Positions 24,301-33,058 of a stretch of 40,025 bases of DNA are shown in pieces (position 1 is the stretch's first letter; each line of letters starts with the position of its first letter). A model generated the notes under the pieces. The model made no database searches. It was not told where the DNA came from and saw only the letters and a program-made list of their open reading frames with translations. The stretch covers positions 1 to 40,025 of the forward strand of contig NW_026516449.1 of assembly GCF_025602895.1 (NCBI RefSeq), in the 5' to 3' direction. This DNA is from Polychytrium aggregatum (taxonomy: Eukaryota > Chytridiomycota > Chytridiomycetes > Polychytriales). The translations under genes and the position numbers were made by a program.

Positions 24301-25951
24301 ATGTTCGGGTTCCGGGAAGTGGCGGTGCTGATAAGGAGCTTCATGAATGAGGGAGTCTGTGTAAATTGGATGGAATTAGTGTGTGAGTTGTAAGGTTTCT
24401 TATTGAATAGTTGGTCACTTACGAGTGCCACGTAGGCAACGCCATCATTCAAAATTTGAGCAACGTTCAAGGCTTTCTCGACAGTATTGTATGTAGGCTT
24501 TGGAATCCACACTGATCCTCTTAGGTTGGTAACACTAAGGATGAAGCCGAATGTCGCCATATATGATGGGAGCTGAGAATCATAAATTGTTAGTGAAAGC
24601 AGATAGAACTATTCATTATTTCGGTAATTTCGTCCTTCGGCCTTACTTGGAATAGACCGATACTGCACTTCAATATTCCAATAGCTGCTCGAGATGTGAT
24701 CCCCCCAGTATGCGCAAACTGGAACCTGCAACAATCACCATCAAACACAGAAGGATCCAGTCAACGAGTGGTGCTGTGATCACTATTGTAAATGTGAACA
24801 AGCATCAGGTAGACACAACATCAGAATCCACAGCATCAGGTAGACACAGGAGAACTCACGACTTGGGGATGCCTGTGGGAGCGACGAGGAGCCAGGATGC
24901 AGGACGATGGAGTCGGGTTGTAGGTTCGATATGCATCGTCAGCGTATCACTTTCCCCATCCACCACACTTACCATCTTACTCTACTCACCACTGCACCAT
25001 CTGCTTTGCCGCTGGACCATCACTCGACCATTCCACATACCGGTTGTTCCAGAGGTGCAGGCGATCGCCACAAACTCATCAAGGGGTTCACAGACTTCGA
25101 GAGACGGGGGTGGGATGCTGTCCAGCACAGGGAACGTGGTGGCATCGACCAGTGTCACTCCAATGGTGCGGCCAGGCTTGGTGTGGTGGTAGAGGATGTA
25201 CTTGATGGAGTATCTGTTTCGATTGGAGTCAAGGTCGAGTCAGGTTGAGCACAGAGGTCTCTGGGATGTCAATCACCTGAGACACATGCGAGACCAGCAC
25301 AAGGACAAACCTCTCGCACAGAGTCTTGCGAACAGCGGCAGGGAAATTGAGAGCGAGGTTGAGTGTTTTCCTGGATGGCAACAAGGGACAGATGAGACTC
25401 GATCCTGGTCATGGCAGGGACAAAGACCGGTCATGTCATGCACAGGCAGACCAGACCAGACCAGACCAGACCAGACCAGACCAGACCAGACCAGACCAGA
25501 CCAGACCAGACCAGACCAGACCAGACCAGACCAGATCAGACCAGACCAGACCAGACCAGACCAGAGATACTCACTTGCCAAGCATCCACACAGCAAACGA
25601 GAGGATCACCCAGCCAGCGGTCGTCTCGCAGAAGGTGCCGATGACCTCGTGGTCGTCGTCGTTCCAGCCAGGGAGAGTCTTGAGAGCCTGGGCGACCGAA
25701 TACGCCTGCTTCCACACACGGAGATAGCTGAGTCGCTCCGAGGCGCCGCTCTCGTAGGTGTTGATCAGGAGGGCATCGGGCTCGTCGCGGGCGGTGTTGA
25801 CGAGGCACTCGACAGGATGGAGCCAGGGACCCAAGGGATCGAGCGGAGAAGGGAAGGTTGGTTGTTGGGAGACAGGGGTCTGCGAGGAGACATCTCGGTC
25901 GTCAACCGGGTCTGCGGACCCTCCAAAACAACAGGAGATGGCCCTGAGCAT
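21301..25951 (-). CDS. Adenylate-forming reductase 2 (A-T-R), paralog in opposite orientation
   Basis: Eleven exons read from 25951 down, about 1,080 aa: 25951-25575, 25370-25311, 25213-25041, 24872-24860, 24725-24647, 24572-24423, 24356-24180, 24110-23782, 23559-22217, 22041-21849, 21649-21301. Exons 2-7 and 9-11 have exactly the same lengths as in the forward paralog; exon 8 is one codon shorter. The A domain has ACTSGTTG, YGSSE, RFDQKIKVNGVYVDL and the A10 lysine in NDSGKVDLKK. The carrier serine is in GVGFDSLSIGRLAL. The reductase domain has NAAEVHWLYNYNELKATNVL and GGYSQTKWVSEQL. The Rossmann motif reads TGATSFLG rather than TGATGFLG. The chosen start (ATGCTCAGGGCC) gives an N-terminus (MLRAISCCFGG) of similar length to the paralog's; upstream in-frame ATGs exist. 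Activity is expected to mirror reductase 1, with a possibly different substrate. Confidence 0.88.
21653..21711. repeat. (GAGT)n microsatellite in intron 10 of reductase 2
   Basis: About 15 uninterrupted tetranucleotide units (TCAC on the coding strand) abut the 3' splice site at 21650. Further CACTCA units lie at 21797-21830 in the same intron. Confidence 0.95.
22155..22212. repeat. CACCACAC simple repeat in intron 9 of reductase 2
   Basis: This CACCACACCACCAC tract sits at the 5' end of the intron on the coding strand. It is the same motif (GTGGTGTGG) that fills intron 9 of the forward paralog. Confidence 0.8.
23565..23690. repeat. 7-bp minisatellite (GGTGTGA)n, about 18 copies, in intron 8 of reductase 2
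   Basis: Perfect 7-bp units cover 126 bp next to the 3' splice site. On the coding strand the unit is CACACCT, forming most of the intron's acceptor-side pyrimidine/CA tract. Confidence 0.95.
24860..24872 (-). other. 13-nt micro-exon of reductase 2
   Basis: Bases GCATCCCCAAGTC lie between CCCACAG and GTGAGT and encode the same G-IPKS junction as in the paralog. Confidence 0.85.
25448..25564. repeat. (CCAGA)n pentanucleotide repeat, about 23 copies, in intron 1 of reductase 2
   Basis: Uninterrupted except for one CCAGAT variant near 25535. It lies within the intron at 25574-25371 and has no counterpart in intron 1 of the forward paralog. Confidence 0.95.
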
Positions 25952-26309
25952 GCCGGGGTTGGGATGGAAGCGACAAAGGTGCCGATGCCAAAGCCAGATG
26001 AGGGCAGGAGAGCGAGGAGGGAGCCGAAAGGGCGAAACGAGAGAAAGATGACGAGGGGAAAGGGCGAGGGGAGCGCCTTTTGTCGGTCTGGGCAGCCAGG
26101 AGATGGCGGCTTGGTCTGGCTGCTTGCCGGATTGCATTGAGCGAATGCCCTTGCTTCCTCTCGAGCTGCTGAGTCTGCCAGCGTGACCGGCTCTGTGCTC
26201 GGGCGGTGGGTCTGGCTGGTTGCCCCTCGATGCTGTGCTGTTGCCTCGCCCAGCAAGCTGCTTGCAAATCCACTGTTCGGTCAGCGAACAGTTCACTCGG
26301 TGGGAACAC

Positions 26310-26705
26310 ATGGGCAAGTTTGACACTCGTATGTCTTTGCTTGTGTCTGGCTGGGGGATATTCATTGTGGCCACCACAGCACAAAATCTCACCATCCACC
26401 CGGTACAACGAACAGACCCTAAGAAAACAACGACGAACCAGTGGTGCCCCCTCATCGACCCGATCCCGTACATCCTTGAGGAGCTACTTGACATGGCCAT
26501 CCAAGCCGCGAACGAAGCATCCGTCAAGGACACGGCACTAATCATCCTCGGCAAGATCCAGAGTGCAAAAGAGACACACCTCACCAGAGAAAAGACCATC
26601 GCCACCGAGAAAGCCAACCTGAACAGACGAATTGCAGAACTTCAACTCGCCCTGCAGAATGGGACAGCACGGCCCCCGGAGAGAAATGGAAAGCCCTACC
26701 CTTGA
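26310..26705 (+). CDS. Hypothetical helical ORF (uncertain)
   Basis: A 131-codon frame starts at an ATG and ends at TGA 26705. It has a hydrophobic N-terminal stretch (MSLLVSGWGIFIVATTA) and then a strongly helical, coiled-coil-like region (EELLDMAIQAANEAS, then ETHLTREKTIATEKANLNRR). It resembles nothing I can name; an N-terminal Gag-like fragment of a retroelement or a small secreted protein are both possible. It is divergent from reductase 2 and no splice sites are needed. Confidence 0.3.
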   Translation: MGKFDTRMSLLVSGWGIFIVATTAQNLTIHPVQRTDPKKTTTNQWCPLIDPIPYILEELLDMAIQAANEASVKDTALIILGKIQSAKETHLTREKTIATEKANLNRRIAELQLALQNGTARPPERNGKPYP

Positions 26706-26812
26706 GAGAAAGACTCAAGGATATGCCACCCGACCAAGAGAAGATGACACCAAACAGGATCCACCTTGATCGCCCTCGTAGCTTTATACTTGATTCAGGG
26801 AGAACCGGGACG

Positions 26813-27151
26813 CTACCCATTCCATGAACATACAGTATGTGATGGCTTGCGTCGGGTTTGGCCATATGAAGGGCGATGTGGACGGCTATGGTGGTGCTTG
26901 GATTGCTCAAAGTACCGACAAACCGCTGCCTCCTGGGACTGGATGTATGGCCCTTGCCTTGACAACATGACGCATTGCCAGCGGCGAATGGTGCTCTTGG
27001 ACAGACTGAATATGGTGGCAGCTTTGCTCAGGCTATGAATGAGGGAGTAGCACCGCATCACAAAATAACCCATGATCAAAAAACCAAGGTATCCCGTTCC
27101 TTTCTGGATTGGATCTCCTGGTGGATGTGGATGGAGTTGATGTTGATGCAT
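26813..27151 (-). pseudogene. Possible transposase relic with helix-turn-helix
   Basis: On the minus strand the 112-codon frame contains SLSKAATIFSLSKSTIRRWQ, a good fit to the helix-turn-helix at the N-terminus of Tc1/mariner-type and related DDE transposases, followed by a basic stretch (HRPSYGQTRRKPS). No catalytic DDE domain follows in any frame before the neighbouring gene, so at most it is a fragment. The region (26720-27220) is less GC-rich than its surroundings, which fits an insertion. An alternative is chance similarity. Confidence 0.3.
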
Positions 27152-27223
27152 TGTATTTTCGAATGTTCGATTGATTCTGTCAAAATAGAATTATATATTC
27201 AAAACTTGTTCATGGCTGTCATC

Positions 27224-27294
27224 GCATGGTTGGTCCAGTGGTAGAATTGCCGCCTGCCACGCGGCAGACCCGGGTTCGATTCCCGGACCATGCA
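27224..27294 (+). tRNA. tRNA-Gly (GCC)
   Basis: A 71-nt cloverleaf: acceptor stem GCATGGT/ACCATGC with discriminator A, D arm with TGGTCCAGTGGTAGAA (A box), anticodon stem GCCGC/GCGGC with loop CTGCCAC (anticodon GCC at 27256-27258), and T arm CCGGGTTCGATTCCCGG (B box). It has no intron. A short T-rich run (CTTTTGCGTTTTG) follows as a weak Pol III terminator. Confidence 0.97.
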
Positions 27295-27573
27295 CTTTTG
27301 CGTTTTGTTCCAGGCTTGGATCGCACTCAATCAGCTCGCCGTACTATGCTTTGGAAGGACGATGGTGTCGTCAAGATTCTGGAGTGCGATCATATCATCG
27401 CGACTGGCAGTGCTCTGCATATCTTGACCGAAGGAGTAAAGCGAATGGCGTCTCTGGACTTTGGCACAGATCGGTGTATATTCAGGAGCCCAAAGTCAAA
27501 GGACCGTCGGCTTCATCGAGAGTTTCAATCCATCCGGCACCTCCGTGATCGCAGTTGTCGCATCGAAGCTGAT

Positions 27574-28033
27574 CTACCACTGCACAGGATCAGCGAGCAA
27601 GATGACCTGCTCGGGTTCAAGCACCGAGTCGTCTGTGAAAAGGGGCTGGGGAAGCAATTTGGGAGTGAGCAACAAGATTAGCTGGCGGACGCAAATGGGG
27701 AGGGACGAGACGAAGAGACAAAGAGACGAAGAGACGATGAGGTGGCCGGGTGGTGAATCGACTTCGTGCAGAGCCTACCTTGCCGTCGTCCGGGACCATC
27801 GCCATCGAGATCAAGGGCATCGGGTCCGGCTGGTGCGCATATGGATGCTTTCCAAGCGGGAGCGGATGCTGCTGCTGTTCGGAATGGGAGCGTTGCGCTG
27901 ATGCGGCGACAGGAGCAGTTGGGGCCGACGAGGTCGTCGAGCTGTCGGCAGCGACGGGTGGTGTGAAAGGCGGCAGCGACCGAGCCGAGTGCTTCTTGGT
28001 CCGCGCAGAGGCACTGCCGCTTGCGACATTCAT
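27574..28033 (-). CDS. Hypothetical small Ser/Pro-rich protein (two exons, uncertain)
   Basis: Exon 28033-27779 begins at an ATG and encodes an 85-aa Ser/Ala/Pro/His-rich segment. A good intron (GTAGGC donor, GCTAATC branch site, CTTCCCCAG acceptor, 27778-27646) joins in phase to 27645-27574, encoding PLFTDDSVLEPEQVILLADP and a short tail before a TAG stop; total 107 aa. No family is recognised. The same DNA keeps open frames on the + strand (27343-27680), so the coding strand is not certain. Confidence 0.35.
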
Positions 28034-28475
28034 TGGATGCGGTGTGATGTGATGCGACGCAATGAAGGAAGATGAGGGGCGAAGATCGACGCGATTTGCT
28101 TGGGGACGGCCCCTTTTGTGTCGATTCTGGTTTCCCGTCGAGCCCGTTCATGACCGCCAACACCAGACACGCCCGCTGCACAAGCAAGAGCGATTCAAGT
28201 CATGATTACTGTATTTACACAGGTAGAGCGACGCGGATATCATGCAAGTGACAATGAAAGTATGCAAGCGACAGATCGAGCCAGTGTCGAGAATGTATGC
28301 GCCAGCCAGGGCGTGACGAAAGTTGAATTGGTCCCAAGGGCCAGAGAGAAAAAGGTATGGAGCAAGTGGAGCGTGAACGGATGCGTTGGGTGGGCAGTCG
28401 GAGCGCGCCGCATAGAGGAGCAGAACAGAACGTCCGTAAACAGGCCAGCTGTAAGCGGGAGGGGGGTTGGTTGGT

Positions 28476-29423
28476 TTACAGCATGCCCGAGGCGGACTTC
28501 ATGCCAAACTCCAGCAAGGCCTTGTGGCTCTCGGCCAGCTGCTCCTCGAGCTGACGAATGCGGGCCATCAGCTCGGCTTCCTTGGCGATCCATCCAACCT
28601 TCTCAGACTCCAGCACGGCAAGGCGGATGGACAGCTGGGCGTTCTCGCGCTCAAGGTCCTTGGACTGCTTCTCGAGGCTCTCGAGCTTGGCGACCTTTCG
28701 CTGGCGCGAGCGACGAGCAGCCTCGGTGTTCTTGCGGCGGCGGACGGTGTCGTCGTCGTGATCGTCGTCGTCATCATCGTCGGACTGGCGCTTACGCGAA
28801 TTGGGCTTCTGGCTGGGGACCTGGTCGTTGTGCGAGGACAGGGACGAGTTGCTGTTGGGCGGCGAGGTGAGGTTGCTGTTGGAGTTGTTGGCGCTGGAGC
28901 CGGTCGAGGCCGAGGTCGAGTTGGCAGGCTGCGACTCCTGGGTGCAGTGGACGGGGGTGGGCACGGAGATGATGGTCTGGGTCGAGGGCGTCTCGGGCGA
29001 TGGCCAAGACATGGCGGGGAGGATCATGGCTTGCATCGGGGGGTGGACAAACTCGGGCATCGGGCCTGAGGCGGGGGTGAACATGGACTGGGAAACGAGC
29101 TCGGGGGTGAGGCAGAGCGGCGAGCCAAAGGAGGGCGAGGCAAACTCGCTCGACGATGGCGACGAGGGCAGCTGCGAGCTGCTGAGGAGACTGAGCCAAA
29201 AGTCCGAGTCGGCGCTGAGGGACTCGGCGGTCATGGGAGGCAGGTCGATAAGCGGGGCACATTCCGATGCGGAGATTGGCAGGCCCGCGAGGAAGTCGTA
29301 GTTGGCAAAGTCGGCGCCAAAAGTCTTCTGGGGGCCCTCGGGAGGCGAGAGCGGTAGCTTGGGCTGCACCTGGAGGAGCGAGTCGGCAGGAGCCAGAGGC
29401 TTGACGTTCTTGATGTAGCACAT
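28476..29423 (-). CDS. bZIP transcription factor, Gcn4/Cpc1-like
   Basis: Intronless, 315 aa, start ATG at 29423. The C-terminal third is a bZIP: basic region RRKNTEAARRSRQRK with the Gcn4-type NxxAAxxSR signature, then a leucine zipper with heptads from LESLEKQSKDLERENAQL through VLESEKVGWIAK to LEEQLAESHKAL. An acidic run of 11 residues (mostly Asp) precedes the basic region. The N-terminal half is Ser/Pro-rich with hydrophobic-acidic patches such as SADSDFWLSLL (about residues 70-80), typical of Gcn4-family activation domains. Family members bind TGASTCA and control amino-acid biosynthesis under starvation. Three such sites lie upstream. There is no ATG between the TATA-like element and the start, so uORF control like yeast GCN4 is not evident. 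AP-1/ATF relatives remain an alternative family assignment. Confidence 0.88.
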   Translation of the reverse strand: MCYIKNVKPLAPADSLLQVQPKLPLSPPEGPQKTFGADFANYDFLAGLPISASECAPLIDLPPMTAESLSADSDFWLSLLSSSQLPSSPSSSEFASPSFGSPLCLTPELVSQSMFTPASGPMPEFVHPPMQAMILPAMSWPSPETPSTQTIISVPTPVHCTQESQPANSTSASTGSSANNSNSNLTSPPNSNSSLSSHNDQVPSQKPNSRKRQSDDDDDDDHDDDTVRRRKNTEAARRSRQRKVAKLESLEKQSKDLERENAQLSIRLAVLESEKVGWIAKEAELMARIRQLEEQLAESHKALLEFGMKSASGML

Positions 29424-29641
29424 GGAGTGTGGGAAGCGGTAGTGGTTGCTGGGAGCAAAGGGTGCGGGGGCGATGCGGGAGACTGGAAGTCAATAAACGA
29501 AGGAGGGCTCTGTGATCGCGGGTGTCTTTGGGTGATGGCGATCGGGCGGGTCGACGAGTTCAGATGGGGTCGACGGCGATGAGCTTGGCTTGGTTTGGTT
29601 TGCAGCGAAGGACTGCGATGTGATCCGCGATGATGGTGGAA

Positions 29642-29648
29642 TGAGTCA
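29642..29648. promoter_or_regulatory. TGAGTCA bZIP site 1 upstream of the bZIP gene
   Basis: A perfect Gcn4/AP-1 core 219 bp upstream of the start codon, just downstream of the TATA-like element on the coding strand. Confidence 0.55.
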
Positions 29649-29673
29649 CCTTGGCCGAGGGCGGCAGCGGCGC

Positions 29674-29681
29674 TATTTATG
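29674..29681 (-). promoter_or_regulatory. TATA-like element of the bZIP gene
   Basis: On the minus strand the sequence reads CATAAATAGC inside a very GC-rich background, about 250 bp before the ATG. It is a plausible TATA box with transcription starting near 29645. Confidence 0.4.
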
Positions 29682-29862
29682 AGGCCGTGCGGTGGCCGCG
29701 CTGACGCATCCGAGACGAGCCTCGGCGCGCTCTCGCTGGCCACAGCCGCTGTGCGCGGGCAGCTTGCCGTGGTGGGCGAGACGCTCTCGCGGCGGCCTCG
29801 CGGGGTCTCGCCGGTTCGAATGCACCCGAGTGCTGGCTTGGTCGGCGGCTGACGACAAAGGG

Positions 29863-29900
29863 TGACTCACCGTCGATCGCCCTGTGCGACGGGTGAGTCA
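29863..29900. promoter_or_regulatory. Inverted pair of TGASTCA bZIP sites
   Basis: TGACTCA at 29863-29869 and TGAGTCA at 29894-29900 form an inverted pair 31 bp apart, about 440-480 bp upstream of the bZIP start. Both match the binding site expected for the encoded factor. Confidence 0.5.
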
Positions 29901-30000
29901 TTCTGGCTCGAGAGCGATCGCCCGGATCCACAGGCAGAAAGCCCGCGGCGGGAGGGCCGGACGGACACGGGAGAGGGATTCGGCCAGAGCCGGGGGCGGA

Positions 30001-30193
30001 CAGCGTCCAACGAGAGAGTCGACAGCATCCAACGAGAGAGTCGACAGCATCCAACGAGAGAGTCGACAGCATCCAACGAGAGAGTCGACAGCATCCAACG
30101 AGAGAGTCGACAGCATCCAACGAGAGAGTCGACAGCGTCCAACGAGAGAGTCGACAGCGTCCAACGAGAGAGTCGACAGCGTCCAACGAGAGC
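30001..30193. repeat. 22-bp minisatellite, about 8.6 copies
   Basis: Units of CAGCRTCCAACGAGAGAGTC plus GA are nearly identical; the only variation is A/G at the fifth base, with copies 2-6 carrying A and copies 1 and 7-9 carrying G. It lies in intergenic DNA upstream of the bZIP promoter. Confidence 0.95.
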
Positions 30194-30199
30194 CGATGC

Positions 30200-31054
30200 T
30201 ATCCAGCCAGGCTGTCTCAGGCACAGGCACCACAGCCACAGACCGATCCGAGTGACGGCGCTGCAGCGAACGAAAAACGGCGGCACGGCGTCGGTCGCAT
30301 GCGGGTGGGTGGGAGAGTGTATGCACGGTGTCGTTGTCAGGGCGGCAACGCAAGAGGCGCTGAGCTGCATCAGGAGGATGGCGAGCAGAACGGACCAATG
30401 CAAAATTGGTTGATCGCCCGTGTCTCATGTCCAGGTGCCTGCTGTCCTTGTTGCCCATCACGCCGCTTTCCGACAGCCATGGCCCTTGGGCGGCTGGGGT
30501 GCCCTGCAGGCCGGAAATACGGCAAGGCCGATGTGTCGCTGCGACTCATTGTGATGTCATCCCGGCAAGGCCCCCGTCCCAACAATCAGATGCTGTGTTC
30601 GCGAGCCTGGTGTCCCCGTCCTGTGCAGCCTTCGTTTCGGATGCACTTCGGCCGGGGGCATGCAAATGAAGTGCCCTGGCGTGGTTCGCAGATCTCGGCG
30701 CAGACCTCGGGTGCATCGGCGACGACGACACTGCACCGGCTGCATCGGCAAGGACAGATCCGCTCGGCCCGCATTGCACTCCTGCCAGCGGCATGCATCG
30801 CAGGACAGCACAGCACAGGATCCCATGGCCAATGCAATAATGCATTCGCGAGGTCCTGCGATCTCTGATCGCATTCGGCATTTCCGGCTGATCCCCCGCA
30901 CCCACATCTTTGCCTCTGCATCCTCGCACTCATATCCCTCGCCCCTCGTTCCGTCGTTCCTCTGGGCATGTCTTTGCCAGTATATTTGACCACACGGGCA
31001 CGCAGATACACATGCGATCCAGAATCAACGACTCGCCGTCGCATGTCCTTCGAC
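30200..31054. other. Intergenic stretch, nothing recognised
   Basis: Between the minisatellite and the end of the SEL1 gene, open frames on both strands are Arg/Ser/Pro-rich shadows typical of GC-rich non-coding DNA. A cluster of CATGCA-like motifs occurs at 30650-30850. No gene, RNA or repeat family was identified. Confidence 0.4.
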
Positions 31055-33058
31055 CTACTGGATTGCGCATGCGCTCTTGGCCTGCTCCAGCTTGGCGGCT
31101 GCAAGGGGATGGCCTTGCTCTGCGGCTCTCTTGAACCAGCCGAGGGCCTGTGCTGGATCCTTCTCGGCCTGCTGGACATCTTCGAGGAGCAGCACTCCAA
31201 GCGAGTACTGGGCCTCAGCGTGGTCTTGGCTGGCAGCCTTTTGATACCACTCGAGTGCCGAGTGGATGCTCCGATTGGTGCCGATGCCAAACTCGAAGCA
31301 GCGGGCGAGATAGTACTGTCCATTCCGGTTTCCGTCCGCTGCGAGTTGCTCGGCGAGCTTGTGGAGAGCATCTCTTGCAGGGACGTTGCCGCCGTCGACC
31401 GCAATCTCATAGCTCTGCAGCGCCAGATCGTCGTTGCGGGCCGTGCCCACGCCGTTGGCATAGCATCGTCCGACCCAGTACTGGGCATCCATCTGCAGCC
31501 CCTCTGCGGCCTTCTTGTACAGATCGAATGCTTGCCTATGGTCTTGTTCGACATCCTGTTCTTGGTGGTAGCAGTGACCGAGATACAGCATGGCATCGAC
31601 ATTGCCGTCCTCAACAGCTTGTTCAAATTCTTCCACAGCTCGTGCCCCGTCTCGATCGACTCCGCAGCCTTTGAGATGGCAGTATCCGAGGTAGAATCGA
31701 GCTTCGGCAACTCCGCGATTGCTCAGATCCGAGGCGAGCTGGAAGAGCGGCTCGCGCGACAGCTCCGTCTGATCTTGGCAAGCCGAGGCATCGACTACTT
31801 GACTCTCATCGGCGTCCGTGCCCTCAAGCAGAGCAAAGTCCATGTCTCCGGGCTCGTCGCTGTCGTCGAAAGGATGGAGCTCCTCGTCGGCCTTCCAGTA
31901 GTACCTGGCTGCGAGTAGCGCATCTGCAGCTGTTCCGAACCCGTGCTGGTGGCAGGCCGCCAGATAATACTGGCTCGTTGGCTGTGCATCCAGGGCCAGC
32001 TGCGTCGACAAATCAAACAGCCCCCTCTGGGCCTCGTCGTCGAACTGTCTTGCGGCCTTGAGATACAGAGCCAGCGCCCGGTCGGTGTTTCTCTCGGTGC
32101 CGTATCCGTGCTCATAGCACGCGGCGAGCTGTCGCTGTCCATGGGGATCTTGCGTCTCTGCCAGCACCCTGGCGAGTTTGAAGAGCGCCTTCTGTGCAGC
32201 GGCCGAGTAGCGGTCTGCTGCATCGCGATAGAGTCTCATTGCCGAGTCCGAGTCAGCGACGGTGTCGATGCCGCGTTCGTGGCAGTAGCCCTCAAGATAG
32301 GTGCCAAGCAGATTGCCGCTGCTGGAGCAGCGCCTCGATAGCTCAAAGAGCAGAGCTTTGGCTTCGTCATGATCGGCCGTAGCTGCCGACTTGCACCAGT
32401 GGAGGGCCTGTTCGAGGTCGGCTTCGATGCCACTGCCGCGCTCGTAGCAACGAGCGAGATGGAAGCTTGCCTCGTGGTGAAGTCGTTCGGCAGCACGGCG
32501 ATACCACACAACGGCTGCCGTGGGATCCAGAGGTGTACCGAACCCCGCTTCATGGTACTTGCCCACACTGAACTGGGCATCGACGTGGCCGCGGCGAGCC
32601 GCCTTGAGCATCCACTTGTAGGCCTCGGCTGCATTTTGAGACACTCCCACGCCGTCCTCGAAGCACAGCGCGAGTTGGTACTGGGCGCCTGCATGTTCCT
32701 TCACGGCCGCATCCGAGAAATGGTTGACGGCCTGAGATAGATCAAGATCCGTTCCAATCGCGCGTCGGTAGCAGAGACCGAGATGGTACTGCCCATCAGT
32801 CGAGCCGTTCCTGGTGGCTTTGGTGTAAAAGTCAAAGGCACGCCGGGCATGGACGGGCGAGTTCGCAGCGGCAGCATTGAAGTGCCCCACGATCAGCTCA
32901 GAGGCACCGCCGGTTGTGTGCAGGGGCTGTTACCAACACGACGCGGTGTGTGGAATGATTGTGAGCATGGAATGTTGGAATGTAACGATGAGGACGGGGA
33001 CAACAGCGTCAGAAACCTTCGCCTCGTCAAGATGCAGCACAGCAGAGTCCTTCGACAT
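31055..33058 (-). CDS. SEL1-repeat protein (12 repeats)
   Basis: The long exon 32926-31055 (624 codons) begins after an acceptor (GGTAACAG) and encodes 12 SEL1-like repeats of about 36 aa, for example AGAQYQLALCFEDGVGVSQN and MDAQYWVGRCYANGVGTARN. The preferred first exon is 33058-33017 (MSKDSAVLHLDEAK), joined in phase across a 90-nt intron with a GTTTCT donor. SEL1/TPR-like solenoids are protein-interaction scaffolds. Several repeats are followed by an extra helix such as ALFKLARVLAET or ALHKLAEQLAADG, making longer composite units; an acidic insert lies after repeat 7. No signal peptide or membrane segment is visible. The alternative is that this exon is the 3' end of the upstream NACHT-WD40 gene, because a donor there at 33135 is also phase 0. 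Confidence 0.8.

Noticed and set aside
25448-25564. Coding repeat protein from the CCAGA tract (Asp-Gln-Thr-Arg-Pro repeats)
   Set aside because: The tract lies wholly inside intron 1 of reductase 2, whose flanking exons join in phase and match the paralog.
30001-30193. CRISPR-like array
   Set aside because: The 22-bp units are directly adjacent without unique spacers, so this is a minisatellite; the genome is also eukaryotic.
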